Shown piece by piece: positions 8,381-17,687 of a stretch of 64,000 bases of DNA; the first letter of the stretch is position 1, and each line of letters opens with the position of its first letter. The position numbers and the translations under genes are program-made. The stretch comes from Streptomyces sp. NBC_01231 (GTDB lineage: Bacteria; Actinomycetota; Actinomycetes; Streptomycetales; Streptomycetaceae), in assembly GCA_035999765.1 (NCBI GenBank), contig CP108521.1, positions 186,001 through 250,000 of the forward strand, given 5' to 3'. The notes below the pieces were generated by a model. The model was not told the DNA's origin. It did no database searches and saw nothing but the letters and a program-made list of their open reading frames with translations.

Positions 8381-9139
8381 CTATCCGCGGTCCGCACCTG
8401 GCTCGGCAGCGCCGTCCGAGGTCGTCTCGGGTTTCGTGCGGAGGACATCGCGGGCCTGCTCCGCGGCGCGGGCGGTGCTCTCACTGACGAAGTCGAGGAA
8501 GCGAGCGATGTTCTCGAGACGGGTGGCGGCCGGGGTGCCGGGGCCGAGGATGCCGACGCCCTGCCGTGAGGTCTCGACGACCTGGGCGAGGGACCGGGCA
8601 CTGGCGATCGTCGCCTGGTACCAGACGTCGTCGTCGACGAGATAGCGCTCACGGCGGCGTTCGTCGCGCTCCCGGCGGACGAGACCCTGGCTCTCGAGGA
8701 ACGTGATCGCCTTGGAGATGGACGCGGGGCTGACCTGGAGTCGCTGGACGAGTTCGGACGCGGTGAGGGTGCCCGAGTCGGTGGTGTAGAGGCAGACCAG
8801 CACCCGGGCCATCATCTTGGGCACGCCCGATTGCATGAAGACGGTGGTGAGCGTCTCCTCGTACTCGCGCACGGCCTCGGCGTCGCGTCCGTGGGCCTGC
8901 TCGGGCGCCTGCGGCCCGCCCCGGGGCGCGGCCTGCCGACGACGGTGAGTACGGCGTTCGGTGGCGCGGTGGGCCAGGTCGGCGCGGTAGGCGGAGGGGC
9001 CGCCGTTGCGCATGACCTCGCGCGTGATCGTCGAGGTCGGGCGGTCCAGGCGTCTGGCGATCTCCGCGTAGGCGAGGCCGTCGGCCAGTCCCAGCGCGAT
9101 CTGCTGACGTTCCTGCTGGGTGAGTCTGCCTCCCGGCAT
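8381..9139 (-). CDS. HTH_38 + MarR-like two-domain transcriptional regulator
   Basis: A 252-aa protein with two DNA-binding modules. Residues about 1-45 (LTQQERQQIALGLADGLAYA, then EIARRLDRPTSTITREVMRN) match the HTH_38 domain of IS30-type transposases and related regulators. After a basic linker, residues about 95-200 form a MarR/GbsR-like winged helix (SGVPKMMARVLVCLYTTDSG to VSPASISKAITFLESQGLV, then RRERDERRRERY). It diverges from a DUF4097 gene over 220 bp that contain repeated TTGCAACG-like sites, the likely operator. The same sites recur before a second DUF4097 gene at 13.97 kb, so it may control both. Start at ATG 9139. Confidence 0.82.
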   Translation of the reverse strand: MPGGRLTQQERQQIALGLADGLAYAEIARRLDRPTSTITREVMRNGGPSAYRADLAHRATERRTHRRRQAAPRGGPQAPEQAHGRDAEAVREYEETLTTVFMQSGVPKMMARVLVCLYTTDSGTLTASELVQRLQVSPASISKAITFLESQGLVRRERDERRRERYLVDDDVWYQATIASARSLAQVVETSRQGVGILGPGTPAATRLENIARFLDFVSESTARAAEQARDVLRTKPETTSDGAAEPGADRG

Positions 9140-9191
9140 CGCGGTCTCCTTCGTGCTCCGTGGTGGGCCAGTATAGCGTTCACATCCAATT

Positions 9192-9317
9192 CATTGCAAC
9201 GAACCGAGCAGGCGACGTTGCATTAAATTCCCAGTCATTGCAACGTTTTCTTGCCGTTTAGCTGCATATACAGCAATAGAGCGCAACGAATCTGTTGCCG
9301 GACAACTAAATGCAACG
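9192..9317. promoter_or_regulatory. Array of TTGCAACG-like sites upstream of first DUF4097 gene
   Basis: Sites read directly: CATTGCAACG at 9192-9201, CGTTGCATT (inverse orientation) at 9216-9224, CATTGCAACG at 9236-9245, GCGCAACGAA at 9281-9290, and AATGCAACG at 9309-9317, plus a weaker GTTGCCG near 9294. They lie between the divergent HTH_38/MarR regulator and the DUF4097 gene. The same elements in the same order and almost the same spacing occur upstream of the paralogue at 13801-13927, which marks them as a conserved operator array. Confidence 0.7.
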
Positions 9318-9321
9318 TAGC

Positions 9322-9339
9322 GTTTCTGCTATCAGAAAC
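9322..9339 (+). promoter_or_regulatory. Leader inverted repeat GTTTCTG/CAGAAAC before DUF4097 gene 1
   Basis: Perfect 7-bp arms with a 4-nt spacer end 20 bp before the ATG and just upstream of the GGGAG ribosome-binding site. The equivalent repeat before the paralogue (13932-13949) has one change that keeps pairing as U-G. This suggests an RNA hairpin in the 5' leader, or a half of an operator. Confidence 0.5.
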
Positions 9340-9359
9340 AGCGAGTCAGGGAGCCCACG

Positions 9360-10058
9360 ATGCAGAAGACCCAGAAGCCCCAGAGCACGACGCACACGTT
9401 CGACGCTCCCGCCCCCATCACGGCCGTCCTGGATGTCCCGGCGGGGCACATCCGGTTCATCGCCGCCGACCGGGCCGACGCCACGGTGGAGGTGCTGCCC
9501 GCGAACGCCTCGAAGAGCCGGGATGTGAAGACGGCCGAGCAGACCACGGTCGACTACCGCGACGGTGTCCTGCGGATCGAGACCCCGGCGAAGAACCAGA
9601 TCCTCGGCCCTTCCGGATCCATCGAGGTCACCGTCCAGCTGCCCGCCGGGTCCCGCGTCGAAGCCAAGGCTGCCAGCGTCGAACTCCGCGGCGTCGGACG
9701 GCTCGGCGACGTGACCTTCGACAGCGCGCACGGCACGGTCAAGCTCGACGAGACCGCGAACGCCCGCCTGACCCTCCAAGCCGGCGACATCACCGTCGGC
9801 CGCCTGAACGGCACCGCCGAGATCAGCACCCAGAAGGGCGACCTGAACATCACCGAAGCCGTGCGCGGCACCGTCACCCTGCGCACCGAGCACGGCGACA
9901 TCACGGTCGGCGCCGCCCGCGGCACCTCCGCCACCCTCGACGCCGGCACCTCCTACGGCCGCATCCACAACACCCTCAACAACACCGACGGCCCCGCCGC
10001 CGACCTGACCCTCCACGCGACCACCTCCTACGGCGACATCACCGCCCGCAGCCTGTGA
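9360..10058 (+). CDS. DUF4097-family beta-strand-repeat protein (copy 1)
   Basis: A 232-aa protein of the DUF4097/adhesin-like beta-strand-repeat family. Short repeating strand-turn units run through most of it: AKAASVELRGVGRLGDVTFD, TLQAGDITVGRLNGTAEIST, LRTEHGDITVGAARG, and the C-terminal TTSYGDITARSL. There is no signal peptide or membrane segment, so it is probably cytoplasmic. It diverges from an HTH_38/MarR-like regulator and has a close paralogue at 13969. A TetR gene follows 30 bp downstream on the opposite strand. The molecular function of the family is unknown; in other bacteria it often accompanies envelope-stress or DUF1700-type genes. Confidence 0.88.
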   Translation: MQKTQKPQSTTHTFDAPAPITAVLDVPAGHIRFIAADRADATVEVLPANASKSRDVKTAEQTTVDYRDGVLRIETPAKNQILGPSGSIEVTVQLPAGSRVEAKAASVELRGVGRLGDVTFDSAHGTVKLDETANARLTLQAGDITVGRLNGTAEISTQKGDLNITEAVRGTVTLRTEHGDITVGAARGTSATLDAGTSYGRIHNTLNNTDGPAADLTLHATTSYGDITARSL

Positions 10059-10087
10059 AGGGCTGAAGCCCGGGGACCGGGTTGAGG

Positions 10088-10663
10088 TCACAGCAAGCGG
10101 TCGACCAGCCCGTCGACGTAGTCCGGGGTGAGCGGGACCATGCCGAACAGGACGCGGATGTACATCGGGGCCAGGATGTGGTCCAGCACGTCGAACGCGT
10201 CGAGTGCGGGCTCGCCACGGTCGCGGGCGCGATCGAGCATGGACTGCAGTTGCCGGGTGCGTTCGGCGCGCAGGTGGTCGCTCGCCTGCAGGCCCTGCTG
10301 ACCGCTGCTCGACAGGGCGAAGGCCAGGTGCAGCACCGCCGGACCGTCGGGTCCGGTGATCTCGCGGGCCACTTGGGCAGCGTAAGCGCGCAGGTCGCCG
10401 GCGAGGCTCCCGGTGTCGGGCATCGGCGACTGCGCATTGAGACGGGTGAGCGCCACCTCGCTGAGCAGGGTTTCCAGGCTGCCCCACCGACGGTAAACGC
10501 TGCTGTCAGCCACACCTGCGCGGGCCGCGACCTCGCCGACGGTGAAGTTGCCGTAGCCGCGCTCACTGATCAGTTCGGTGACGGCCTGGTGCACCTGCGC
10601 GCTGACGCGTGCGCTGCGCCCGCCGGGCCGCCGGGCTCGCTGTCGCTCGTTCACGCCTCCCAC
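10088..10663 (-). CDS. TetR/AcrR-family regulator of the adjacent MFS exporter
   Basis: A TetR repressor of 191 aa. The N-terminal HTH is GNFTVGEVAARAGVADSSVYRRW, followed by a helical ligand-binding domain. It diverges from a 14-helix MFS drug exporter, with two inverted repeats sharing TAACGCAGTCG in the 140-bp gap, a classic repressor/efflux arrangement. Start is GTG 10663 or GTG 10654; GGGAGG sits between them, too close to the second to decide. Confidence 0.88.
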   Translation of the reverse strand: MGGVNERQRARRPGGRSARVSAQVHQAVTELISERGYGNFTVGEVAARAGVADSSVYRRWGSLETLLSEVALTRLNAQSPMPDTGSLAGDLRAYAAQVAREITGPDGPAVLHLAFALSSSGQQGLQASDHLRAERTRQLQSMLDRARDRGEPALDAFDVLDHILAPMYIRVLFGMVPLTPDYVDGLVDRLL

Positions 10664-10665
10664 CT

Positions 10666-10736
10666 TAACGCAGTCGATACTTGCGTTTATGGGGCGCCCT
10701 CCTTACAGTCATCTAACGCAGTCGCCGACTGCTTTA
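10666..10736. promoter_or_regulatory. Two TetR-type operators between tetR and MFS gene
   Basis: Operator 1 (10666-10689) has arms TAACGCA and TGCGTTTA around a 9-nt centre. Operator 2 (10714-10736) has perfect arms GCAGTCG and CGACTGC around a single base, with outer TAA and TTA. Both begin TAACGCAGTCG, so they look like two copies of one site. Operator 1 touches the tetR start, so autorepression is likely. Confidence 0.65.
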
Positions 10737-10805
10737 GAGCGCTCAGGCGTATCGCCGCCCGCGTCTACCGTGGCCGGGCGCGCACCTACCGATCGGGGGG
10801 TCCCC

Positions 10806-12275
10806 ATGGCTGCATCGCTTGCGACCGCAGGCAGTCGATCAAACCGGGCCGTGCTACTCACGGTGACCTGCCTGGGCCAGTTCATGGTCCTGCTCGACAA
10901 CACGATCGTCGGAGCGGCGCTGCCCGACATGCAGCACCGCCTGCACACTCAACTGACCGGTCTGCAATGGATCGTCGACGCGTACGTACTGCTGGTCGCC
11001 ATGCTGCTGCTGTCCGGCGGTGTCTTCGCCGACCGGTTCGGCCGCAAGCGGGTGTACCTGACCGGCGTGGCGGTGTTCACGGCCGCGTCCCTGGTGTGCG
11101 CCCTCGCGCCCTCGCTCGGCTGGCTGATCGCCGGCCGGGTGCTGCAGGGCATCGGGGCCGCGGCGCTGAGCCCTGCCTCGCTCGCCCTGCTCGCCGCCGC
11201 CCATCCCGTGCCGCAGGAACGCATGAAGGCGATCGGGCTGTGGGCCGGATTGAGCGGGATCGGTCTGGCCGCGGGCCCCGTGGCCGGCGGTGTGCTGACA
11301 GAAGCCTTCGGCTGGCCCGCCATCTTCCTGGTCAATCTGCCCATCGGCCTGGTCCTGCTGCTGGTCGGCCTGCGTCACCTCGGCGAGTCCCGCAATCCGA
11401 GCGCCCCCGCGATCGACATCCCGGGGACGGTGCTGTCCGTTCTGGGTGTGGGGGTGCTGACCTACGGGCTGATCGAGGGCGGAGCCCGCGGCTGGACCTC
11501 ACCGGTCATCCTGGGCAGCTTCGCCGCCGCGGTGATCTTCCTCGCCGCCTTCATTGCCGTCGAAGCCCGTCGTACCGCCCCGATGCTGCCGTTGCGGCTG
11601 TTCGGGCAGCGCCTGTTCACCGTGTCCAACACCGCCATGGTCGTGGTGGGTTTCGCGCTCATGGGTTCGTCGTTCTTCTTCTCCCAGTTCTTCGTGTACG
11701 TCCAGGGCAGCTCGATCCTGCGCGCCGGCCTGCAGACCCTGCCGGTGTCCCTCGCCATGGTGATCGTCAGCCCGTACGCGGGCCGGCTCGCCGCCCGGTA
11801 CGGCTTCCGCATCGTCGTCACCACCGGCCTGGCCCTGGCCGGCCTGGGCCTCCTTGCGCTCGGCGCGGTGCACGCGGACACCGGCTACGCGAACGTGTGG
11901 TGGCGGCTGGCACTCGCCGGCGCCGGCTTCGCCCTGACCCTGTCCCCACTGACCGGCGCCGCCATCCAAGCCGTCAGCCCGCAGGAAGGCGGCCTCGCCT
12001 CCGGCATCAGCAGCACCACCCGGCAGATCGGCGCGGTGCTCGGCGTGGCGGTACTCGGAGCCGTCGTCCGCACCCGGCAATCCGGCGGCGCCTCCTTCGA
12101 GACCGGCCTCACCAGCGCCTTCCTCGCTGCCGGCGCCGTCACATTGGCCACCGCCGTGTTCACCGGCCTGTGGCTGGCGAGGTCAAAGCCCGCGCAAGGC
12201 TCCGCGGCGCCGCGGCGTTCCACCGATCCAGGTGCGGTCACCACCTCGAACGAGGCATCCGCGAACAGCCGTTGA
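10806..12275 (+). CDS. DHA2-family (EmrB/QacA) MFS drug exporter
   Basis: A 489-aa membrane protein with the 14-helix DHA2 layout. Family motifs are LLDNTIVGAALPDMQ in helix 1 (motif D1), GGVFADRFGRKRVYLTG (motif A), RVLQGIGAAALSPASLAL (motif B) and GLWAGLSGIGLAAGPVAGG (motif C). The ATG at 10806 is chosen because it starts the basic N-terminus just before helix 1; the longer reading overlaps the operators. It is probably repressed by the divergent TetR and exports a toxic compound or antibiotic by proton antiport. About 180 bp follow without a gene. Confidence 0.92.
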   Translation: MAASLATAGSRSNRAVLLTVTCLGQFMVLLDNTIVGAALPDMQHRLHTQLTGLQWIVDAYVLLVAMLLLSGGVFADRFGRKRVYLTGVAVFTAASLVCALAPSLGWLIAGRVLQGIGAAALSPASLALLAAAHPVPQERMKAIGLWAGLSGIGLAAGPVAGGVLTEAFGWPAIFLVNLPIGLVLLLVGLRHLGESRNPSAPAIDIPGTVLSVLGVGVLTYGLIEGGARGWTSPVILGSFAAAVIFLAAFIAVEARRTAPMLPLRLFGQRLFTVSNTAMVVVGFALMGSSFFFSQFFVYVQGSSILRAGLQTLPVSLAMVIVSPYAGRLAARYGFRIVVTTGLALAGLGLLALGAVHADTGYANVWWRLALAGAGFALTLSPLTGAAIQAVSPQEGGLASGISSTTRQIGAVLGVAVLGAVVRTRQSGGASFETGLTSAFLAAGAVTLATAVFTGLWLARSKPAQGSAAPRRSTDPGAVTTSNEASANSR

Positions 12276-12453
12276 CGGCGACACCGACCTTGGCCGGGAG
12301 ACATCCCGCCGGAGGCCGCCGCGGCCCTGGGGCAACGCGCCGTCGACGGGCCTTCGCCCGGCCGGGCTCCGGCCACTGCCTCGGCGGACGTGGGAGCGAG
12401 GGCGCGGGCGGACCTTCGCGCCGTCCTCTGCCAAGCCTTCCGCGCCGCCGCTC

Positions 12454-13615
12454 TCAGCGGTTGCGCAGGAACAGCGCCGCCAGCAGTGCGCAGCCCGCGA
12501 AGGCCGCCCCCGTGGCGAAACCGCCCGTCATCCCGCCGGTGTGCGAGGAGACCATGACGAGCGTGGCCAGGCCGATCGAACCACCCACGGACTGCGCGGA
12601 GTTGAGGACGCTGGAGGCCGCGCCCGCCTCGTCGCCGCGCAGCCCCGACGTGGCCAGGACGGTCGGCGGCAGCACACAGAACGCCATCCCCGCGCCGAGC
12701 AGCACCAGCGCCGGCAGCACCGTGCCCGGGTAGCCGTCGCCCGCCGCGAGCGTGGACAGCCACAGGTTGCCCGTCATCAGCAGCGCGGCACCCGTGGCCC
12801 ACAACGGGCGGGTGCCGAGGCGCCGTTCGAGCCGCACGGCGACCGCCGCCGCCACGGCCATGGTGACCGGCAGGGGCAGCAGTGCGCAGGCCGTGGCCAG
12901 CGCCGACCAGCCGTGCTGCTGCTGGAAGTACTGGTTGAGGAAGAAGTACGTGCCGATCAGCGCGCCGGGGAGGTCGAAACGGCCGCGGTGGCGGAGGGGC
13001 TCGTCGAGCACGAACGGCGCGAGCAGCACGATCGCCAGGCCCAGCGGTACGTCGAGGTACAGCACCCAGCGCCAGGAGCTGAGCGAGGTGAGCGTGCCCG
13101 CGAGGAGCAGCCCGCCGGCGGTGCTGACCGCGCCCACCATGGGTGCACACGGCGATCGCCCGCTTGCGGGCGGCTCCTTCCGTGAACGTGCTGAGCAGCA
13201 GGGCCAGTCCGCTGGGTGCCGCGAGCGCCGCGCCGACGCCCTGCACGGCCCGTACGGCGATCAGGAACTCCGCCGACTGGGCGAGGCCACGCAGGGCCGC
13301 GGCCGCCGTGCACAGGGCGACGCCCGCCATGAACACCCGGCGGCGGCCCAGGATGTCGCCGACCCGTCCGCCGAGCAGCAGCAGGCCGCCGAAGGTGAGC
13401 AGATAGGCGTTGATCACCCACGCCGCGCCCATGGCGGACAGTCTGAGTGCCTCGCGCAGGCCGGGCAGCGCGATGTTCACGATCGGGTCGTCGAGCTGGA
13501 TCATCGCGTTGCATCCGGCGATCACGCCGAGCGCGGCGGCACCCCGGGCCCGGCCGCGGCCGCGCGGTGCGGGTGCCTCGGGCACCACCGTCGGCTCCGA
13601 CACCTGCACGGTCAT
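12454..13615 (-). pseudogene. Second DHA2-type MFS exporter, frameshifted and internally deleted
   Basis: The N-terminus (LDDPIVNIALPGLREAL, GGRVGDILGRRRVFMAG, RAVQGVGAALAAPSGLAL) is in one frame to about 13140. The rest (VGAVSTAGGLLLAGTLTSLS, WRWVLYLDVPLGLAIVLLA) is in another, so one base is lost or gained there. There is also an in-frame loss of about 60 residues after DLPGALIGT, where the central pair of helices of 14-helix transporters should be. The sequence jumps straight to YFFLNQYFQQQHGWSALATA. The deletion shows real decay, independent of the frame break. Confidence 0.75.
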
Positions 13616-13800
13616 GAACGGCCTCCTGACGACGGACGGACGGCGGACAGTCGCCGGTCAACGTCCCAACAACCGCCGGAGGGCCGGTTCAGCCCCGCTC
13701 GAGAACGGATCGAGGATCGCCCCAAGCAGGCCGCCGGGCCGCCCGAGCGCGCTACAACGGCAGTCGGCGGAGCGGCCGGCAGACAGCGTTCACTCGCATT

Positions 13801-13927
13801 CATTGCAACGCAATCGGTTGGACGGTGTTGCGTTATCTTTGGAGTCGTTGCAACGATTTTGCTCCGCTGAACTGCAAGAACTTCCATTCTGTGCAACAAA
13901 TTAGTTGCCGGATCCATGAATGCAACG
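13801..13927. promoter_or_regulatory. Array of TTGCAACG-like sites upstream of second DUF4097 gene
   Basis: Elements are CATTGCAACG at 13801-13810, GTTGCGTT at 13827-13834, the perfect palindrome TCGTTGCAACGA at 13845-13856, GTGCAAC at 13891-13897, GTTGCCG at 13904-13910 and AATGCAACG at 13919-13927. Order and spacing match the array at 9192-9317 within one or two bases. The first site lies 168 bp before the ATG in both. The palindrome suggests the full site is CGTTGCAACG. Confidence 0.7.
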
Positions 13928-13931
13928 TAGC

Positions 13932-13949
13932 GTTTCTGTTGTCGGAAAC
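13932..13949 (+). promoter_or_regulatory. Leader inverted repeat GTTTCTG/CGGAAAC before DUF4097 gene 2
   Basis: Counterpart of the repeat at 9322-9339, at the same distance from the AATGCAACG site. The right arm differs by one base, which in RNA still pairs (U-G), so the hairpin is kept while the loop sequence changes. Confidence 0.45.
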
Positions 13950-13968
13950 AGCGAACAAGGAGCCCGAG

Positions 13969-14640
13969 ATGCAGACGTTCAAGACCCCCGCCCCCCTCAC
14001 CGTCGTCCTGGACGTCCCCGCCGCGAACATCCGGTTCGTGGCCGGCGACCGGGCCGACACCACCGTCGAAGTCCGGCCCTCCGCACCCAACAAGAGCCGG
14101 GACGTGAAGACGGCGGAGCAGACCGAGGTGGCCTACACCGACGGCGTCCTGCGCATCGAGACCCGGCAGGAGACGAACCCGCTCATCGGCGCCTCCGGCT
14201 CCCTGGAGGTGACCGTCGAGCTGCCCGCCGGCTCCCGAGTCGAGGCGAAGGCGGCCAGCGGTGAACTTCGCGGCGCCGGACGCCTCGGTGACGTCACCTT
14301 CGAGGGCGCGCAGGGCACGGTCCAGCTCGACGAGACCGCGAACGCCCGCCTGTCCCTCCAGGCCGGTGACATCACCGTCGGCCGTCTGGACGGCACCGCC
14401 GAGCTGACCACGCAGAAGGGCGACCTCACCGTCACCGAGGCCGTGCGCGGCACGCTCACCCTGCGCACCGAGCACGGCGCCATCACGGTCGGCGCCGCCC
14501 GCGGCACCTCCGCCACCCTCGACGCCGGCACCGGCTACGGCCGGGTCGACAACTCCCTGAGCAACACGGCCGGTTCCGCCGCGGAGCTGGCCGTCCACGC
14601 CACCACCTCCTACGGCGACATCACCGCCCGCAGCCTGTAG
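13969..14640 (+). CDS. DUF4097-family beta-strand-repeat protein (copy 2)
   Basis: A 223-aa paralogue of the protein at 9360, collinear over its whole length with many identical blocks (LPAGSRVEAKAAS, LDETANARLSLQAGDITVGR, VGAARGTSATLDAG, TTSYGDITARSL). It lacks the first nine residues of copy 1. There is no signal peptide. It lies 40 bp upstream of a GtrA-like membrane gene on the same strand, probably co-transcribed. Its upstream region duplicates that of copy 1, so both are expected to respond to the same regulator. Confidence 0.88.
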   Translation: MQTFKTPAPLTVVLDVPAANIRFVAGDRADTTVEVRPSAPNKSRDVKTAEQTEVAYTDGVLRIETRQETNPLIGASGSLEVTVELPAGSRVEAKAASGELRGAGRLGDVTFEGAQGTVQLDETANARLSLQAGDITVGRLDGTAELTTQKGDLTVTEAVRGTLTLRTEHGAITVGAARGTSATLDAGTGYGRVDNSLSNTAGSAAELAVHATTSYGDITARSL

Positions 14641-14680
14641 CAGCACCCAGCCCTCGAGGCCCTTGAGGAAGGACGCCGCC

Positions 14681-15187
14681 ATGAAGTCGCCGCTCGCACA
14701 CAAGCCCGCTGTGGCGACTCTGGCCGGCCCCGGCCCCGTCGCCTCCTTCCTCCGGTTCGCGGTCCTCGGCGGCGGCGTCGGAGTCCTCTCCAGCTTCGCG
14801 GTGTCGCTGCTGGCCGTGACGATGCCCTGGGCGGTCGCGAACGCGGTCGTCACCGTTGCCTCGACCCTGCTGTGCACCGAACTCCACGCCCGCTTCACCT
14901 TCGCCAGGGGCCGGGGCGCCGGATGGCGCGAGCACTGGCAGTCCGCGGGCTCGGCGACGGCCGCCTACCTGGCCACCAGCGTCGCCGTGTGGGTCCTGCA
15001 CCTGGTGCAGCCCTCCCCCGGCCTGCTGACCCAGCAGCTCGTCTACCTCGGCGCCTCCGGCCTCGCCGGCACCGGCCGCTTCCTCGTCCTGCGCTGCTAC
15101 GTCTTCGCCGTCCACCGCGGCCGGGCGGTACGGCCTCTGGTGCGGCAGGGCACGGTGAGCGTGTCCGCCCTGGCGACGGCGGCCTAG
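14681..15187 (+). CDS. GtrA-like small membrane protein
   Basis: A 168-aa protein with four hydrophobic segments (FLRFAVLGGGVGVLSSFAVSL, MPWAVANAVVTVASTLLCTEL, a third near 100-120, a fourth near 125-145). The FxxxGxxG start, the NAVV loop and the RFTF motif (ELHARFTFARG) are typical of GtrA/PST-type proteins. These usually flip lipid-linked sugars or act with glycosyltransferases. ATG 14681 follows GAGGAAGG by 8 bp. It probably forms an operon with the DUF4097 gene 40 bp upstream, an uncommon partner. Confidence 0.8.
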   Translation: MKSPLAHKPAVATLAGPGPVASFLRFAVLGGGVGVLSSFAVSLLAVTMPWAVANAVVTVASTLLCTELHARFTFARGRGAGWREHWQSAGSATAAYLATSVAVWVLHLVQPSPGLLTQQLVYLGASGLAGTGRFLVLRCYVFAVHRGRAVRPLVRQGTVSVSALATAA

Positions 15188-15399
15188 GCGAACGGACGTA
15201 CCGGGCACGGCCGTTGGCCGGAACTGGTCCATCCACTCGACGATCGCTTCAGCATCGGTCTCGTTTCGCCACAGAAACCGGCCCCGCGAAGACTCGCTGG
15301 GTCAACGTGTGTGCATGTCAGAGCCACCGCCCGGTGCTCAGCCGGGCGGTCGGCCGCATCGGATCCTCCTGCCCCCACTCGACGGAAGTGCGGTTACCC

Positions 15400-17664
15400 G
15401 TGGCTACCTTCCTTTATAAACTCGGCCGCTTCGCCTTCCGGCGGCGCGGCCTCGTGACCCTGCTGTGGGTGCTGATCGTCGTCGGCGTCGGTGCCGCGGC
15501 CTCGTCCGCCCCCACACCACCGACCGAGCAGTTCTCGATGCCGGGCACCGAGTCGCAGAAGGCGTTCGACCTGCTCGAGGAGAAGTTCCCGGACGCCGGC
15601 GCCGACGGTGCCACCGCCCGCGTGGTGATCCGCGCTCCCGAGGACAAGAAGATCGCCGACGAGAAGGCGGCGATCGGCGAGCTCCTCGGCGAGCTCGGCA
15701 AGGCACCCCAGGTGGCGGGCGTCGCCGACCCGCTCAAGGCCGGCTCGATCAGCGAGGACGGCCGCACCGCCTATGCCGTGGTGACCTACGAGGTCGCCGC
15801 ACCCGACCTCACCGACGAGGCGCACGACGCGCTCACCAAGGCGACCGACCGGGCCCGCGACGGCGGCCTGACCGTCGAGGCGGGCGGTGACGCGGTCGCG
15901 ATCGAGCAGACCATGTCCGGCACCGGTGAGCAGATCGGTGTGCTGATCTCGGCCATCGTCCTGCTCCTCGCCTTCGGCTCGGTGATCGCCGCCGGTATGC
16001 CGCTGCTCACCGCCCTGATCGGGGTGGGTGTCGGTGTCTCCGGCATCGCCGCGCTCGGCTCCACCCTCGGGCTGTCCGCCACGACGTCGACCCTGGCGAT
16101 GATGATCGGCCTCGCGGTCGGCATCGACTACGCCCTGTTCATCGTCTCCCGCTACCGCTCCGAGATCGCCGAGGGCCGCGCCCCGCAGGAGGCCGCGGGC
16201 ATCGCGACCGGCACCGCCGGTTCGGCCGTCGTCTTCGCCGGACTCACGGTCATCATCGCGCTGGCCGGCCTCGCGGTCGTCAACATCCCGATCCTCACCA
16301 AGATGGCGCTCGCCGCGGCGGGTACGGTCGCCGTCGCCGTGCTGATCGCGGTCACCTTCGTGCCCGCCCTGCTCGGCTTCGCGCCGCGCCGGGTGCTGCG
16401 GGTCGCGGACCGCCGCCTCGTGCGGACCAAGAAGCCGCTGTCGGCGCGCAAGCTGCGCAAGTCCGAGAAGAAGGCCGAGAAGCTGGCCGCGCGGACCAAG
16501 CCGAACCTGTCCACGCGCTGGTCGTCCTTCGTGGTGCGCCGCCCGCTCGGTGTGCTCCTCCTCGCCGTCGCCGCGCTCGGTGCGATCGCCCTGCCCGCCA
16601 CCAAGCTGGAGCTGGGCTTGCCCGGCGAGGGCACGATGGCGACCGACACCACCCAGCGCAAGGCGTACGACCTGCTGTCCGACTCCTTCGGGCCCGGCTT
16701 CAACGGCCCGCTGACGGTCACCGTCGAGGGCAAGGACGCGGCCGCCGCCGGCGACAAGGTCGGCGCAACCCTGAAGAAGGACGCGAGCGTCGACTCGGTC
16801 TCCAAGGCCACCGCCAACAAGGCCGGCGACACCGCCATCTTCAGCATCGTCCCGAAGACCGGCCCGACCGACACCAAGACCGAACAGCTCGTCAAGGACA
16901 TCCGCACGAAGGCCACTTCGCTCGAGGCGTCCTCGGGCGCCACGGAGATCCTGGTGACCGGCCAGACCGCGCTGTTCATCGACTTCTCCGAGACGCTGTC
17001 CGACGCGCTGCTGCCCTACTTGGGCCTGGTCGTCGGCCTGGCCTTCCTGCTGCTGCTCCTGGTGTTCCGCTCGATCCTGGTCCCGCTGAAGGCGGCGCTC
17101 GGCTTCCTGCTCTCGGTGAGCGCGGCACTCGGCGCGCTGGTCGCGGTGTTCCAGTTGGGCTGGGCCGCCGACTTCTTCGGCATCGAGCAGACCGGCCCGA
17201 TCATGACGACGCTGCCGATCTTCATGATCGGTGTGGTCTTCGGCCTCGCCATGGACTACGAGGTCTTCCTGGTCACGCGGATGCGTGAGGCGTACGTCCA
17301 CGGCGCCTCGGCGACGGAGGCCGTCGTCACCGGCTTCCGGCACAGCGGCCGGGTGGTCGCGGCCGCCGCGATCATCATGATCAGCGTCTTCTCGGGCTTC
17401 ATCTTCGAGGCCGACGACCTGGTCGCGATGATGGGCTTCGGTCTTGCCTCAGCCGTCCTGTTCGACGCCTTCGTGGTCCGGATGGTGATCGTGCCCGCCG
17501 TGCACTCGCTGCTCGGCGACACCGCGTGGTGGCTGCCGAAGTGGCTCGACCGGCTGCTGCCGAACGTGGACGTCGAGGGCGAGAAGCTGCAGCAGCGGCT
17601 GCAGTCCGCCGCCCCGCGGGGCCCGCGGACCAGCCCGGAGCACGAGCGGGACCTCGTGCACTGA
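15400..17664 (+). CDS. MMPL-family RND transporter
   Basis: A 754-aa transporter of the MMPL/RND superfamily. Helix 1 lies at the N-terminus ([20 protein letters not shown]). Two extracytoplasmic domains follow, and two blocks of helices carry the proton-relay region [17 protein letters not shown] (first half) and [18 protein letters not shown] (second half). Streptomyces members export lipids or secondary metabolites. GTG 15400 is chosen because the longer reading overlaps other genes and is not family-like. The 210 bp upstream have no recognisable gene. A strong terminator follows. Intact over its whole length, unlike many neighbours. Confidence 0.92.
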   Translation: MATFLYKLGRFAFRRRGLVTLLWVLIVVGVGAAASSAPTPPTEQFSMPGTESQKAFDLLEEKFPDAGADGATARVVIRAPEDKKIADEKAAIGELLGELGKAPQVAGVADPLKAGSISEDGRTAYAVVTYEVAAPDLTDEAHDALTKATDRARDGGLTVEAGGDAVAIEQTMSGTGEQIGVLISAIVLLLAFGSVIAAGMPLLTALIGVGVGVSGIAALGSTLGLSATTSTLAMMIGLAVGIDYALFIVSRYRSEIAEGRAPQEAAGIATGTAGSAVVFAGLTVIIALAGLAVVNIPILTKMALAAAGTVAVAVLIAVTFVPALLGFAPRRVLRVADRRLVRTKKPLSARKLRKSEKKAEKLAARTKPNLSTRWSSFVVRRPLGVLLLAVAALGAIALPATKLELGLPGEGTMATDTTQRKAYDLLSDSFGPGFNGPLTVTVEGKDAAAAGDKVGATLKKDASVDSVSKATANKAGDTAIFSIVPKTGPTDTKTEQLVKDIRTKATSLEASSGATEILVTGQTALFIDFSETLSDALLPYLGLVVGLAFLLLLLVFRSILVPLKAALGFLLSVSAALGALVAVFQLGWAADFFGIEQTGPIMTTLPIFMIGVVFGLAMDYEVFLVTRMREAYVHGASATEAVVTGFRHSGRVVAAAAIIMISVFSGFIFEADDLVAMMGFGLASAVLFDAFVVRMVIVPAVHSLLGDTAWWLPKWLDRLLPNVDVEGEKLQQRLQSAAPRGPRTSPEHERDLVH

Positions 17665-17687
17665 CACACCGCACAGGCCCACGAAAG

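Noticed and set aside
15394..17343. A 649-codon minus-strand frame opposite the MMPL gene.
   Set aside because: Low-complexity, antisense to a clear transporter; no domain.
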